From Sitta carolinensis (lineage: Eukaryota > Chordata > Aves > Passeriformes > Sittidae), in assembly GCA_032173965.1 (NCBI GenBank), contig CM063295.1:2294001-2358000 (forward strand): a stretch of DNA of 64,000 bases. Reading direction: 5' to 3'. A program made the position numbers and the translations under genes. The notes beneath the pieces are model-generated. The model saw nothing but the letters and a program-made list of their open reading frames with translations, had not been told where the DNA came from and made no database searches. Positions 1-43,600 of this stretch are shown piece by piece; positions within the stretch are counted from its first letter, which is position 1, and the number at the start of each line of letters is the position of its first letter.

Positions 1-484
1 CAAACTAGGGGGATCATTTCAGGGAAATGCAGCAAGTCTGACAGGCTTGTATCGAGGCGTTTGTTGTGCGTGTTCCAAAAACACCCGGCAGACCTTTAGA
101 GGGGCACGTGCCACAGGTGCAGTTATCCCAGCAATCTGTGGAAGAGCATCTACTGGCTTGGCAGTATATAAATCACCTTTGTTTCTACTTGAAAATATGG
201 TTTTATTCTTCAGAAAAACAAAAATGTTTTTAGTTTCCCTGGATTCTCTCTGTCACTCCAGAGAACAAAACAGAGTTAACACTCTGAGTATTACCTGCTA
301 AAAGTAATGAATGCTGTGGAACAAATGCTGAAGTTACAGGCATATGTCCACTTCCAGTTAGTGTAATTAAGCCAGTTTCCCTTTTATTTTTTTGTCCTAT
401 CTTTTAATTAATTTTGGTGTATTTTGCTTTGTCCTGCTCCATAATACTAAATGGTAATTAGTTAATCTGGGTGTTAATTTTCAG
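1..484 (+). other. CREBBP: CREBBP intron 12, 3' part
   Basis: Intron sequence ending in a T-rich tract and the acceptor ttttcag at 478-484. No repeat, RNA gene or other exon is recognisable. Confidence 0.75.
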
Positions 485-32513
<32,029 letters not shown>

Positions 32514-33330
32514 CATTATGGGAGCATCACTTTTGTTTCTTCTTTCCTTTCGTGTTCTTGGATATTTTGTACTGAAAAATTCAGACATCTGGGTTGTTTT
32601 GAATCCTAGATGGAACTGCTGCTTCCTACAGATGGAAGAATTAATTGCTGTTTAAAAATAAAAAGAAAAAAAAACAATACAAAGAATATATTTTTTTGTT
32701 AAAGCCAGGCGGTTAAAATATCTGGTCTCTTTTGTGGGTTTTTTTGGTTTTTATTTTTTTGTTGCTGTTGACTCATACCTTTTTTTTAACGGGGAAAACA
32801 AGTTCATTATATTCATATTTTTTATTTGTATTTTCAAGACTTTAAACATTTGCGTTTAAAAGAAGAAAAAAAAAATAATATTCAGAAACTGTTTCCTGAA
32901 ATAATGCAACATTATAGCGTATCCCGGTAACTTTGACACATGGCGGGAAGATTTTTGTTTTCTATAGTGAACTCTGCAGGCGTTTGAAGTATTACCCCTG
33001 GGAAGATAGGAATTGACTCTTGCACACATTGGCCAACGCCAAAATCCTTGTCTTGCAGATGTAGAAATTGTTGCTTTGTTTCTCTGATAAAACTGGTCTT
33101 AGATGAAAATAGGGATGATCACTCTTAGGCCGTGCTGATCTGGATAGAGAAGAAACATTCTTTTCTTTCTTTCTTCTGTGTGAAACTTGAAACGAGGAAA
33201 GCAATTCTAGTGTAAATCATGCAAGCGCTATAATTACTATAAATAAGAAAATCCAAGAAGATTCAATCACTGTATAGAATGGTAAAAAGAAAAAAAAAAC
33301 TCATTTCTTACTTATAATATCATATTGTTA

Positions 33331-33336
33331 AATAAA
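33331..33336 (+). terminator. CREBBP: Possible proximal CREBBP poly(A) signal
   Basis: AATAAA in tgttaaataaactgtgtgc, about 0.8 kb after the stop. Use is not provable from sequence. Confidence 0.35.
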
Positions 33337-34674
33337 CTGTGTGCAACAGACAAAAAGGGTGGTCCTTCTTGAATCCATGTACATGGTATTAACACTTAGT
33401 GTTTGGGTTTTTTGTTATGAAAATGCTGTTTTCAACATTGTATTTGGACTATGCATGTCTTTTTTCCATTGTATATAAAGTATTGCTTAAAATTGATATA
33501 AATTACTGAAGTTTTTAACATGTATTCTGTTCTTTAAAATCCATGTAAGAATGTTTAAGGTTTTTATTTATTTATATATTTTTTTCGATCATGTTCTTTG
33601 TAAGACATAGCTATGACGATTCACTCATGACCCGGAGCAGCCAGAGGCAGCGGTAGGAGAGGCACGATCCATGGATATTGTAGCTAGCATGTCTGTTTTA
33701 CAACACCCTTAGCAATTGTTTCCTTTTCGGGGAGGGAGAGGGGAATGGTTCCCAGACATCAACTCTCTGCAGGTGTTCATCCATAAGGGTTAACTGGAAT
33801 AAATTATTGATAGCCGTTGCTTTTTAAAAACTGCATTAATTTAGAGAAGGATCACCAATGAAAGGAAAATAGAGAGTATTGAGTTAATTCTAGGCTAATT
33901 TATTTAGTCTACAGTAAAATATGAACCTATTGACTTTAACACTATTTTTCTGCTGTTAACTCTGAGTCTAGATTTGAGGGTTTTCTGTGGAATAAAAAAT
34001 AACAAATCATGTACATGTTCCCTTTAATATCCTGTCACCATGCCCTCGTGTCCCTGGGACACTCACTCCTCCTCCCCTCAGTGCATTGCCTTCTCGGAGT
34101 TCAGAAGTGCAGGGAAGATTTCCCAGCGTAGGTGAGAGCTCAGAGCAGGAGGAGCCTGAAGCGCCATCCTCAGAGCTCGGGGCAGGGGCCGTGCCGGGAG
34201 CCACACGGGGCTTTTCACATCCCCTTAGCGCTTCCTCCGGCCTTACCGTCTTCGTCAGGACACGGTGGGGGAGAACGGGGAAAGAGCAAATCTTTATCGC
34301 AGCTTTTGTCCCGTACTGTGAAAACGGCGCGCTGCGGCGGTGCCGCTTCACCCTTTTTAACTGGAGAGGGTCTCTGCTTCAACTTTTACTTGCAAACTTT
34401 TCACTATTGTATCTTTTTCACTACCATTGGATTCATCTGCCCATGCAATTGTCTTCAGCAATTCAAGATGTCAAAATTTGGGGCTGGGGTGAGGTCAGTG
34501 AACACTAAACCCAAAGCTTGTCCAAAAGAAATTACTGTAAAAAAGAAATCAAACAGAAAAAAAAAAAAAAAAATGGAAAGCCCTGATGCTGTGTCTCATG
34601 GTGTGTACTTAAAAAGAGGAAAAATACTATATTTGTGATCAAAAAGAGGAAACTTGAAATGTGCTGGTGTTTCT

Positions 34675-34680
34675 AATAAA
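34675..34680 (+). terminator. CREBBP: CREBBP distal poly(A) signal AATAAA
   Basis: AATAAA in gtgtttctaataaaagctgg. It is the last strong signal before the composition changes to intergenic, and gives a 3' UTR length close to the human gene's. Confidence 0.75.
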
Positions 34681-34705
34681 AGCTGGTAAAACTGCTTGGA
34701 TTGAA

Positions 34706-37140
34706 GGATGGTTCCACTTGGCTGGTGCCGCGAGGATCAGCGGAGCCTGACGCCCGAGGTTAGGATAACTGCGCTCAATCTCACTAATTCCTCTAAGTAG
34801 CCTCCATTTTAAAGGCATCGGCACCGCTTTCCGGATTTGGATAAGCTGAGTCCTCTTTGGAGCACGGAGCTCGTGTGGCCCAGGCTGCAGCTCGTGTGGG
34901 TGCCCATGCCCAGGGAAGCATGGAAAAAAACAACGGATGGGAAGCAAATACTGGAATAATTTTTAAGTACAACCTGAAGTGTGGCGAGATCACAGCGCCA
35001 AGGGGTCGATGTAGATCCGAGACCCAGGTGCGTTAGGTAAGAGCAGATGTTTTACATACAGGGAGAGAAGGGAAATGCAGAGCTGAAATCATACCTGAGG
35101 AGGGGCTGGGGCTGCAATGCCCGCGGCCTCGGGGGGCTTCACCCCAGTCTTCCGTGAGTGTTAATATGAAGTTCAGCATATCTGAAGCCTGGACGGGCAT
35201 GGCTTCTCCAAGTCCCTGTCTGTTTGATGGGAATATATGGTCAGTAAGGAACAGCATCCTAGAAACATGGGAATTTATAAGGTGAGGGTGCACTGGAGCT
35301 TGGTGCAGGAGCTTTACCACCGGAGAGGGCGGGTAAGACCTTCCCCTCACAGATTCTGAAGAAGGTGCTCAAATCTGAACTTAAATCGAGCTGCAGCGAT
35401 GGTTCTCTGCTCTTTTCCCGGGCTGCCCACCGTGCTCCGCTCTGCTGGTGGCTCCTGCCGGCGCTGGTGCTGCCGCAGGCTGCGAGCTTTCCCTCTCGCT
35501 GCCCGCACAGCTGGGCTTCCCCTCATGGCTCATGCCAGTCCCACCGGGACACAGATCGCCCACAGCACTGGTGTGAGTGAGTGCTCCCCGCTCCGCTGCC
35601 TCCCGGGTGCGTTAGAGCAAAGGCGGGAGGAAGAGGAGCCCTCTTGCCAAGCAGGCTGGGATGGAGCCCCTCGGTCACTGTTAAAAAGCAGCAGCAGATG
35701 TCGTCCCTGCTAGCCGGGGGCAGCGGCCAGTGGCCAGTGACAGCAGCTCATGGCTTACAGAGTGAGCTGGGTGTGCGCCGGGTGCTTCTCCCGAAGCAAA
35801 TTCCAGCCCGTGGTTCTTCCAGTGCAGGGAAGATGGAGGAGCCGCCCTAGAACTGGGGGAGCACCGCAGAGGTTGCCGTGCAGGGCGGTCTGTGCTTCCC
35901 TGCGCTTCTCCCCAGTCGGGGATTTAAAACGCAGAGCAGGACGCTGTCAGGGCACTGATTGAAGCATATCGGAGCCAACCCCCTGATAACTGAAACGAGC
36001 CTGGACAGAGGGGAGGATCTTTGCCAGACCCCCTGCGATCCCTGCAGGAGCACATTTCATGGCTAGTGGTGAAAGCACACCCCGGGTGAGCACGAGGAGG
36101 ATTCAGGTGTTTCACAGCAGGTACAAGAGCTCTGGTACAGCGTCGCTCTCGGGAGTGCCGTGGGGTCAGCGGGAGGTAGCAGTGAGCGCAGCGAGAGGAG
36201 GGAAGCATTTGCAACCGGCTCCGAAGTCATTTTGGTTTTGGCTGCAGCACAGGGAATCTCAGTGAAGGGCTGGAGTTGGTTCCGTGTGGAAATGCAGCCA
36301 GCAGAAGGGTGCCGGAGTGATGCAAAGGCTCGTGCTGGGTTTTGTGCACCTAATCCATAACGCCGAGCGCCCCACAAACCCTCTCTGTGCGGGTGTTTCT
36401 TAGATGTGAACCTCCAAAACAGCACTCGGCTCGGCGTGGTCCCGAAAGATCAGCTGCAAGCACAAGTGAATTGCACACGGAGCTTTCCAGCGAGCTCCCC
36501 TGAGCCTGGGATTACAAAGCTGGTTCTGTTTGGTGGGCACGGTTCCCTCCTGAAAGCTCCTCCGGTCTGGAAATGGTTAGTGCTCACCGAAAGAGACCTG
36601 CTCCATCTTTTGTTTTTGGCTGTGGTGTTAATCGAGGCCAGGCTCTGCTCTCACGCACGTTCCAAATTCGGCCCTCGCCAGAAAGGTTCATTTCCTCACT
36701 CACCCGCACCCCATCCAGCCCTTCTCCGGTACCTCGGCCCCTTAGATCTCAATGATGTACACTAAAACAGCCCGGAAGATGAAGAGTTTCAGAGAAATGG
36801 AAAAATGAGATGTTAAGCAATTGTCCCAGAGTCGAGCAGGGTCCCCAGCCAAGGTGTGGCACCACAGGGGCTTCCCGAGGGCTGCTCCCAGCCTGGCCCT
36901 CGGCCCCCTCTGTGGGGAAACGAGGAGAGCCACGGTGCACCGAGCTCTGCCCGCTGCGGGCGCTCAGCTCCTGCAATGGGCTCCCGAGGCCGTTCACTGA
37001 GACACCCACAGGGCTGTCTGCACGGGGAGAGGAGGGCGGGTTTGCAGCCTGTGTCTGACTCCCTTTCCTAACAAGTCCTCAGAAACACGAACGGGTTTTT
37101 AACCATCAAAACATGAGCGGTTTGGAAACGGAGTCCGGGG
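34706..37140. other. CREBBP-TRAP1 intergenic region
   Basis: About 2.4 kb with rising GC content toward TRAP1. Several open frames on both strands match no family and lack gene structure. No RNA gene or transposon is recognised. Confidence 0.75.
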
Positions 37141-37198
37141 CTTGGCGTCCGACCTCCTGGCCGAGCCCTGGAAACGGCCCAGTGAGGGCACTGGGCCC

Positions 37199-37440
37199 GA
37201 GCCGTGAGGGGAGCGAGCCCCGGCGGGCCCCGAGCACGGCCGGCCGGTCGGGGGCCATGAGGGGACCAGGGAGGAGCCGTGAGGGGAGCGAGCCCCGGCG
37301 GGCCCCGAGCACGGCCGGCCGGCGGGGGCCATGAGGGGATCTGGGAGGAGCCGTGAGGGGAGCGAGCCCCGGCGGGCCCCGAGCACGGCCGGCCGGTCGG
37401 GGGCCATGAGGGGACCAGGGAGGAGCCCTGACGGGAGCGG
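37199..37440 (+). repeat. Promoter tandem array, three 74-75-bp units plus a partial fourth
   Basis: gccgtgaggggagcgagccc begins at 37201, 37276 and 37350, and a diverged gccctgacgggagcgg begins at 37425. Each full unit carries ggcgggccccgagcacggcc and an atgagggga segment. The copies are almost identical (ggccggtcggg against ggccggcggg), so recently duplicated. Confidence 0.95.
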
Positions 37441-37463
37441 CACGCGCGGGCTGAGGGGCAGAC

Positions 37464-37471
37464 TGACGTCA
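37464..37471 (+). promoter_or_regulatory. TRAP1: Perfect CRE palindrome TGACGTCA, distal
   Basis: A full 8-bp CREB/ATF site 91 bases before the TRAP1 ATG, inside the CpG island. Confidence 0.8.
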
Positions 37472-37522
37472 CCGCGCGCGTCACGCACGGCCCGCGCGCG
37501 GGGGACTCCGCGCCCCCGCCCC

Positions 37523-37530
37523 TGACGTCA
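37523..37530 (+). promoter_or_regulatory. TRAP1: Perfect CRE palindrome TGACGTCA, proximal
   Basis: A second full CREB/ATF site 31 bases before the ATG, in ccctgacgtcatcaccgg. The two sites start 59 bases apart. Confidence 0.8.
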
Positions 37531-37561
37531 TCACCGGGCGCCGCGGGAGGGCAGCGCGGGC

Positions 37562-37643
37562 ATGGCGGCGGCGCGGGGCGGGCGGTGTCTGCTCGCGGCC
37601 CTGCGGCGCTCCGGGGCCGCGCCCCGGCTGCGCCCGCCCGCAG
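37562..37643 (+). CDS. TRAP1: TRAP1 exon 1 (start codon, presequence)
   Basis: ATG in gcgggcATGG, with G at -3 and +4, a good initiation context. It encodes [20 protein letters not shown] and PRLRPPA plus one base. Arg/Ala/Leu-rich with no acidic residue, as in a mitochondrial presequence. It is not conserved in sequence with human. The donor is gtgagg. Confidence 0.88.
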
Positions 37644-40600
37644 GTGAGGGGGGGACGGGCGGCGTGAGGGGCGCGGGCCCCGGGCGGAGGGGGCGGCCCG
37701 ACCGCCATGGCTCGGCCCGGACGGCCGCGCCTGCCCGGAGTTGCGCCCGGCCTTGTGCGTCCTCTGGAGGTGCGGAGGGTCCGTGTCCCACAAGCAGCGC
37801 GCCGTCGCTCTCGGCTGGTACCGGCCGTGGCCGCTCGGCGGGGTCGGAACGGGTGCCGCCCCCGCAGCGCGAGAGCAGCGCGCACAGCGCCCGTGAACCG
37901 ACCCGAGAACGCCCAACGCTCCTTCCTGGCGAGGGCGAGTCACTGTGGGCCTGTACAGGGAATAGCGCGGGCTCGTGTCGAGCAGGGAGCGCGGTCAGGG
38001 CAACCGGCGGCTCCAGGGTCATGTCCCGCCTCATCCAGGGTGTACAGCATGCTCAGATCGTGTAGCATGGCGAGGTTCGTGTCCTGGCTCGAGCAGGGGT
38101 ATATAACATATCCGTATTTATGGCCCGGTTCATGCGACACTCCCAGTTCATCTCCCGGTCTGTATAAGGTGTGCAGGACATCCAGCCGTACCTGCTGGCT
38201 CGTACAGGCTGCACAGCAATTCAGCTCTGGTACCGAGTCCCGGTGCACAGCCCAGCTCAGCTCTGCCTGAGAGCACAAGGCAGCAGCGTTGCTGTGCTCT
38301 GCCCATGTCAGTACCAGCGGCTTTACGGACGAGCCTGAAGGCTGTGTGTATCCCAGGGGTGCAGTTGAAGTTTCACCTCAGACAGCTGACCAGAGTGAAT
38401 GCTAAGAAAATCCCAACTCTGAGGCCTCAGTTATGGGATGTGCTCCCTCATCAAGGCCCTCGTGGGCTGGAAATGTGCCTGTGAGTTGCCATTAACTGAA
38501 GCACGGTGAGGAGTGTCCTGCCTGTCTCCTGCCAGCAGCCCGTGCTGTGCTCAGTGTTTCCTCATCTGTTGTGTGGCCCCTAATTGACAGATCTTGTGTG
38601 TTGGTGGTGTGGTCTGTGGTTTCCCTGCAGGTTACGAAGAGAAGATGTGACAGAGGAAATTGTGTGACAAATGGGGTCACTTTCAGGGTCGGGTTGTCAG
38701 ATTTATTGTGTCGCAGAATGCCACTTGGGTGTTTCTGGGCAATCCAGCTCTTCCTGCACAGAAATCCCCAGAGGCTTGTTAGCATCCATGTCTGGGAACA
38801 AAGCTGCTGCCTCTGGTGGGTTAGACATATTCCAGCAGAGCCAGTTTTATTCCTTAACCTGTCGTTCTCGTCCCTCAGGGAAAAGGCAGGGAGCAGAAGC
38901 TGTGTGGGGTGGGGATAAAGAGGGAGGGGCTGGAGGTGTTTTCCTTTCGGTTGGATCCAGCCTGCCGGGGCAGCCGTCCCTTCCCTCGGGCAGAGTTGGC
39001 AGCGTTTGCTCTCTGCTCTCACAATTTCAGAGGCTGGAGCTGGTGCAGAGCTTTTCAGGAGGCGTGTTGGCGTGAGTGGGTCAGTCAGGGAACCTCTTGT
39101 CCCCAGATTCTTGGATCTGGTGCCCAGCTAGGGAGCCCTTCTGCGTAAGGGAATCTGAGCTGGGAGTGTTAATTGCTGGAGCTCTTCCCTGCACGAGCTT
39201 GGCCTGGAGCTGGTTTGGTAACTCCTGCTGACCCAAATTCTTCTCTTTTGTTTTGAGCCACAAATTGCTTTGTGCAGGGTTCCCACCCTAAGTCTCTGGC
39301 TGGTGCTGGCCTCTGCTCACTGCAGTGGTTTTTCCAGAAGGGGCTGTGTTTCCTGGGGGGGCTGGTTGGGGGATCAGGTGGGGGATCACTGAGGCTTCCT
39401 GGTGTCTGGAGTGAAGGAGCCCCTGAGGGTCCTTGTCTTTGCTGTGAGTGTGTGAGGCAGGTCTGTGGCCATGGGCACAGGATCACTTGGGATCACAAGA
39501 GAAGTGGAATTTGGGCAGTAATGTGGATTTCTCCATGTCACGATGCAGTAATGTGTGAATAGGAAGGGGTGTGGGCTGTGGTAAAGCTCCACAGTTGATT
39601 AACTCAATATCAGAAGACCTGATTTGCCCCAACACATCACAGTGCTTATCTGGGGCAAGAGCCATTCCTTCTCTGTCGCCTGGGCTTAGGAATTTGTTTC
39701 TGAGGCTCATTATGAGTAGCACATAACCTGTTACCTCAGCAGGTGCTTCTCAATAGCTCTTGTGTGCTGATAATTGTGGTTTTATACCCAGAATAGCCAG
39801 GAGCCTTTTCTGCTCCCTTGCTCCAGGCAAGGACTCTCGAGAGGCAAATGGGCTGAAGATGCTGCAGCTTCTATTTAACGAGCTCTGTCTCTCCCTGGCA
39901 TGGGACAGACTGTTAATTAAGGATGATAAGACCAAACATTGCACAAATCTGACAGTAACTTCCGAATTGATGGGTGATGATTTATTATTGTGCTTTGGAG
40001 GTAGGGAGGCAAAAAAAATGTGAATACATCAACAATTATAAATAGCCAGAAATAAAATTATAAATAGCTGTAGTTTCTAGAGTCAGCTGATGTTCATGGG
40101 CTGGGGGGTCCTGTGGGGGCTTTTTCTGCTTGGACATCTGATGACAGAAGTGACCTTAAGGTTTTAAGCTGCTGCTCCTCTGTGTCTTTTTTGGATCCTA
40201 GAGTCAGGGAGGGAGTAAAATTCTCTTTTATTTCTGCTGTTTGGGAAATGTGTGTGTGTGTGTATGTGCTTTTATGCCCAGCATAAAATGAGTATAAAAG
40301 ATGTAAATACATAAATCAAATAGATAAACCCTGAGCTGCAGGCCCTTCCCCTCTGCTGCTTTCCACCTCAGCCAGGCAGGTTGTTTTCTGTGCCACTTTC
40401 CCAGACAATCCCAGCTCAGGCAGTGGAATGAGGTTCCAGAACGTGTCCTGCGATAATGCGGCAGAGCTGTTTGTGACGCAGAGAGCACAGTTATGTGTGT
40501 GGGAGGTGTTCAGATGCATTTAGAACTATTTGTGGGCTCTTTTCTTTAAGGGCAGAATGACTGGGGAGTCATTCAAGCTTCTGGCTGGAGAAGTGGATCT

Positions 40601-43600
40601 TGATTCAAGGCTTTCTGTGAGGAGGAAGAATGAGGATTGACAGCCTCCTCTGTCAGCTCTTGAGGATGAGGTGCAGGAGACAGAAGTGCTGTTAAAGCTC
40701 AGGGGTTCACGTTCACCTGGTCTGGAGCAAGTGAGAGCCCAGCATGATGATCTGGAGCAGTGAGACCTGTCCATGAAGACCACACTGACTGTAGGACATG
40801 CTAGGGGGGACAGGAGGTTTGCAGAGTACTTATGAAGTGAGCCTGAGCTGGAGGATGAGGGATGTTGGTGAAAAGGCTGGAATGCAAGGTGGAGGAAGGT
40901 TCAGGAGGGAGCCGAGCTCCCCAGCCTGTCAGCTGGCCTGGAGGGCAGGGGATGGCCATGGAAGCTGTTTCCAAGGAGGTCACAGATGTGCTTTGGGACT
41001 CTCACCATACATAATGGGGTTTGGTTCAGTCTTTGGGTGTTTTTGTACCCAGTCATCTAAAGAAAGTACCCCTTGAAAATGTCAGGTGTAGGGTTTGCCT
41101 CCTTCCCCTGCTGGATGAAACAGCCAACAGGCAGAGTGAGCTGTGAGGAAAACCTGTGCTTGTCACTGCTTCCAGCCACTTCTGCTGCTTGTCCATGTTC
41201 TCCTGGCTCTGCCCAGCCTGTCCTGGTCCCTCCTCTGCTTCCCAGGTCAGTCCAGTCTGTTGATGCTCACTGTAGGACTGGGGGAAGCCAAGATGCCGCC
41301 TTTCCCAGGGCAGCTGCAGAGTCAGGTCTGCACCCTCTATGATCCTGCTCTGGCACAGGCCATTCTCCCAACAACTCAGAAACCACTCCAAGGAAGAGGC
41401 TTTGGACAGAGGTCTCTAGTACTGCAGTGGTCTTTTTGTGGCCAGGTTTGGCTTTGATTCATCCCCCAAAAGAGAGAAGACTGGTGGGTCCACCTGGGCA
41501 TAATGAAAGGAGGAGAACTGGGAATCCCGACCTTAAGGGGGTTTGTGCCAATTCCTGACTGGTCTCATTTTCCTCACTGATATAATCCATGTGCTTGAAC
41601 AGTCAAGGGACCAAATATGTGTTGCCAATTTATATTTTCACAGGCAGTGATGTGGGACTTGTCTTCAGCTTAGCCAGTAACAGCAGTGAAAGCTGCAGAC
41701 TGCCTCTTCCTGACTGGTTAATTCAGTAGGAAAGTTGCTAATTGTCATCTTCTGGATAAAATATTATTCAGAAGAGCCAAAGTGGCAACTTGCCCTTTTT
41801 ATGTTGTGAAGGCAATTCTGGACGGGAATGGTGGGTGTTGGATTGTGAGGGAACTGTTCAGACAGTGTAACTCCCATGGGATTACCTAGTTGGTGCCTCT
41901 GAGGAGTGCTCCTGTTGGTGCTGGACTTGTGATGAGTATTGAAATATCTTCCCTTGTGTCTTTAGCAAAAGGAGCAGCATGTCTGCAAAGACGAGTCCTG
42001 CACCGCTGGAGCCTCCAGCACAACATTCCTGCCTCCAGCATTCCTGCTGTCCGGATGTACAGCACACAAACAGCAGAGAGCAAGGAGGAAGAGCCCCTGC
42101 ACACCATCATCAGCAACACAGAGAACGTGAAAGGTGGGCCTGGGCACAGATGTCTTGTGGGGACACTCTTGGGGTGCACCTGCATCAAGGTGTGGTGCAG
42201 GTGAGCCCTCCTCAGCAGTGCTGCTGCCTCTGGAGGAAGTGCAGGTGTTGGTCACCACATGCATTCAATGTGTGTTGCACCATCACCTCCCAAAACCTGG
42301 CTGTGGAGGTCAGAATGGCCTTTACTGAGAAACAAGAACATCAAGACTGCATCCATGGGCTTAGCCAGGCAGGTGATGGTTATGTGGATGTGTGGACCAG
42401 CCTGGCTTTGGACACTTACAGGGATCCAGGGGCAACCACCCTGTGCCAGGACTCAGCACCTTCACAGCGAAGAATTCCTTCCCAATATCCCATCTAACCC
42501 TGTCCTCTGGCAGTGTAAAGCCATTCCCCCTTGTCCTGTCACTTCAGGCCCTTGTCCAAAGTCTCTCTCCAGCTCTCGTGGAGCCCCTTTAGGCACTGGA
42601 AGGGGCTCTAAGTGCTCCCTGAGCTTTCTCTTCTCCAGGCTGAACAACCCCAACCCTAACCTCTATTCCAGGTGCAGCCTCTAAACATGAGTTCCAGGCT
42701 GAAACAAAGAAACTGCTGGACATTGTTGCCCGTTCCCTCTACTCCGAGAAAGAGGTAAGGCACCCACAACTTGCTGGGAGACTTTCTATTGGCAAAGCCC
42801 CGTCTCTATCAAGGGATACATCCAAAATGATTGAGCTGGGAGAATAACTGTTCAGTTCCCAGTGAGTCCTGAGCTTTGATGTCAGGCTTTCTTGAATGAT
42901 GTTTTCTTAAGACACCTTGAAAATGTGTTTTTGAAACAATTAGTAAGTATGGCCAAGTGTCTCTGTGAGCCTTGAGCCTCTGAAGTTTCACACTGAGTTT
43001 GGATAAACTGTTCTCCTGGCAGATAATGGGGAAACACGGTTTGGGGAGCTGGGTTTTAGTTTGTGGTCCCTGGGAGTGCTGTGCAGGGGCAGGGCTGGGC
43101 TGCAGGCTCAGGCTGTGTCTCTCCCCAGGTGTTTATCCGGGAGCTGATCTCCAACGGCAGCGATGCGCTGGAGAAGCTGCGGCACCGGCTCATGACAGAA
43201 GGGAAGGCCTTGCCAGAGCTGGAGATCCACCTGCAGACAGACAGTGGGAAGGGAACCATCACCATCCAGGTAGTTCCCTTTGCTGATAGCAGAGTGTTAC
43301 TCCCTGCTGCTCTCATCAGTGGCCTTTGTCCTGTGAAGAGTCACTGGGAGCTGAGCAGCAGCACAGTCCCCAAACCTGCCTAAAGAATGTTCTGTCCTCA
43401 GCTGGGCTTTGGTTCATGAGGCTCAGGATTTGATGAGAAACCAGCAATGTTATCTGCTCCCCACTTGTAGCCATCGGAAAATTTGCTGCTCCTTGCCCAG
43501 TGCACTTCCCAGGTTGTGTGAGTTTCTCACTAGTGGGTAAGTTGTGCATCTGGTTTCCTCCTGGCCTTTGGGGAGGCTTTCGTGCACCTCCTTAAGTCTG

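Larger units (their letters stand above)
32514..34705 (+). other. CREBBP: CREBBP 3' UTR
   Basis: About 2.2 kb, AT-rich and T-run-rich, as expected for the long conserved CBP 3' UTR. A GC-rich, CpG-containing patch at about 34060-34370 breaks the composition. Internal AATAAA motifs, for example 33331-33336, could give shorter forms. The end is inferred from the last AATAAA. Confidence 0.8.
37140..37900 (+). promoter_or_regulatory. TRAP1: CpG-island promoter of TRAP1
   Basis: Dense CpG across the 5' flank, exon 1 and the start of intron 1. There is no TATA box upstream of the ATG. It contains a 75-bp tandem array and two perfect CREs, listed separately. The boundaries are my estimate from base composition. 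Confidence 0.8.

Noticed and set aside
37562..37643. Doubt whether exon 1 of TRAP1 was the right start, as it is not human-like
   Set aside because: Phase joins exon 2 exactly, the initiation context is good, the residues make a classic mitochondrial presequence, and the cleavage site then falls at residue 59/60 as in human.
37068..37943. 291-codon minus-strand frame and several others near TRAP1 exon 1
   Set aside because: CpG-island composition suppresses stop codons, and the frame also crosses the 75-bp repeats. No family resemblance or splice structure.
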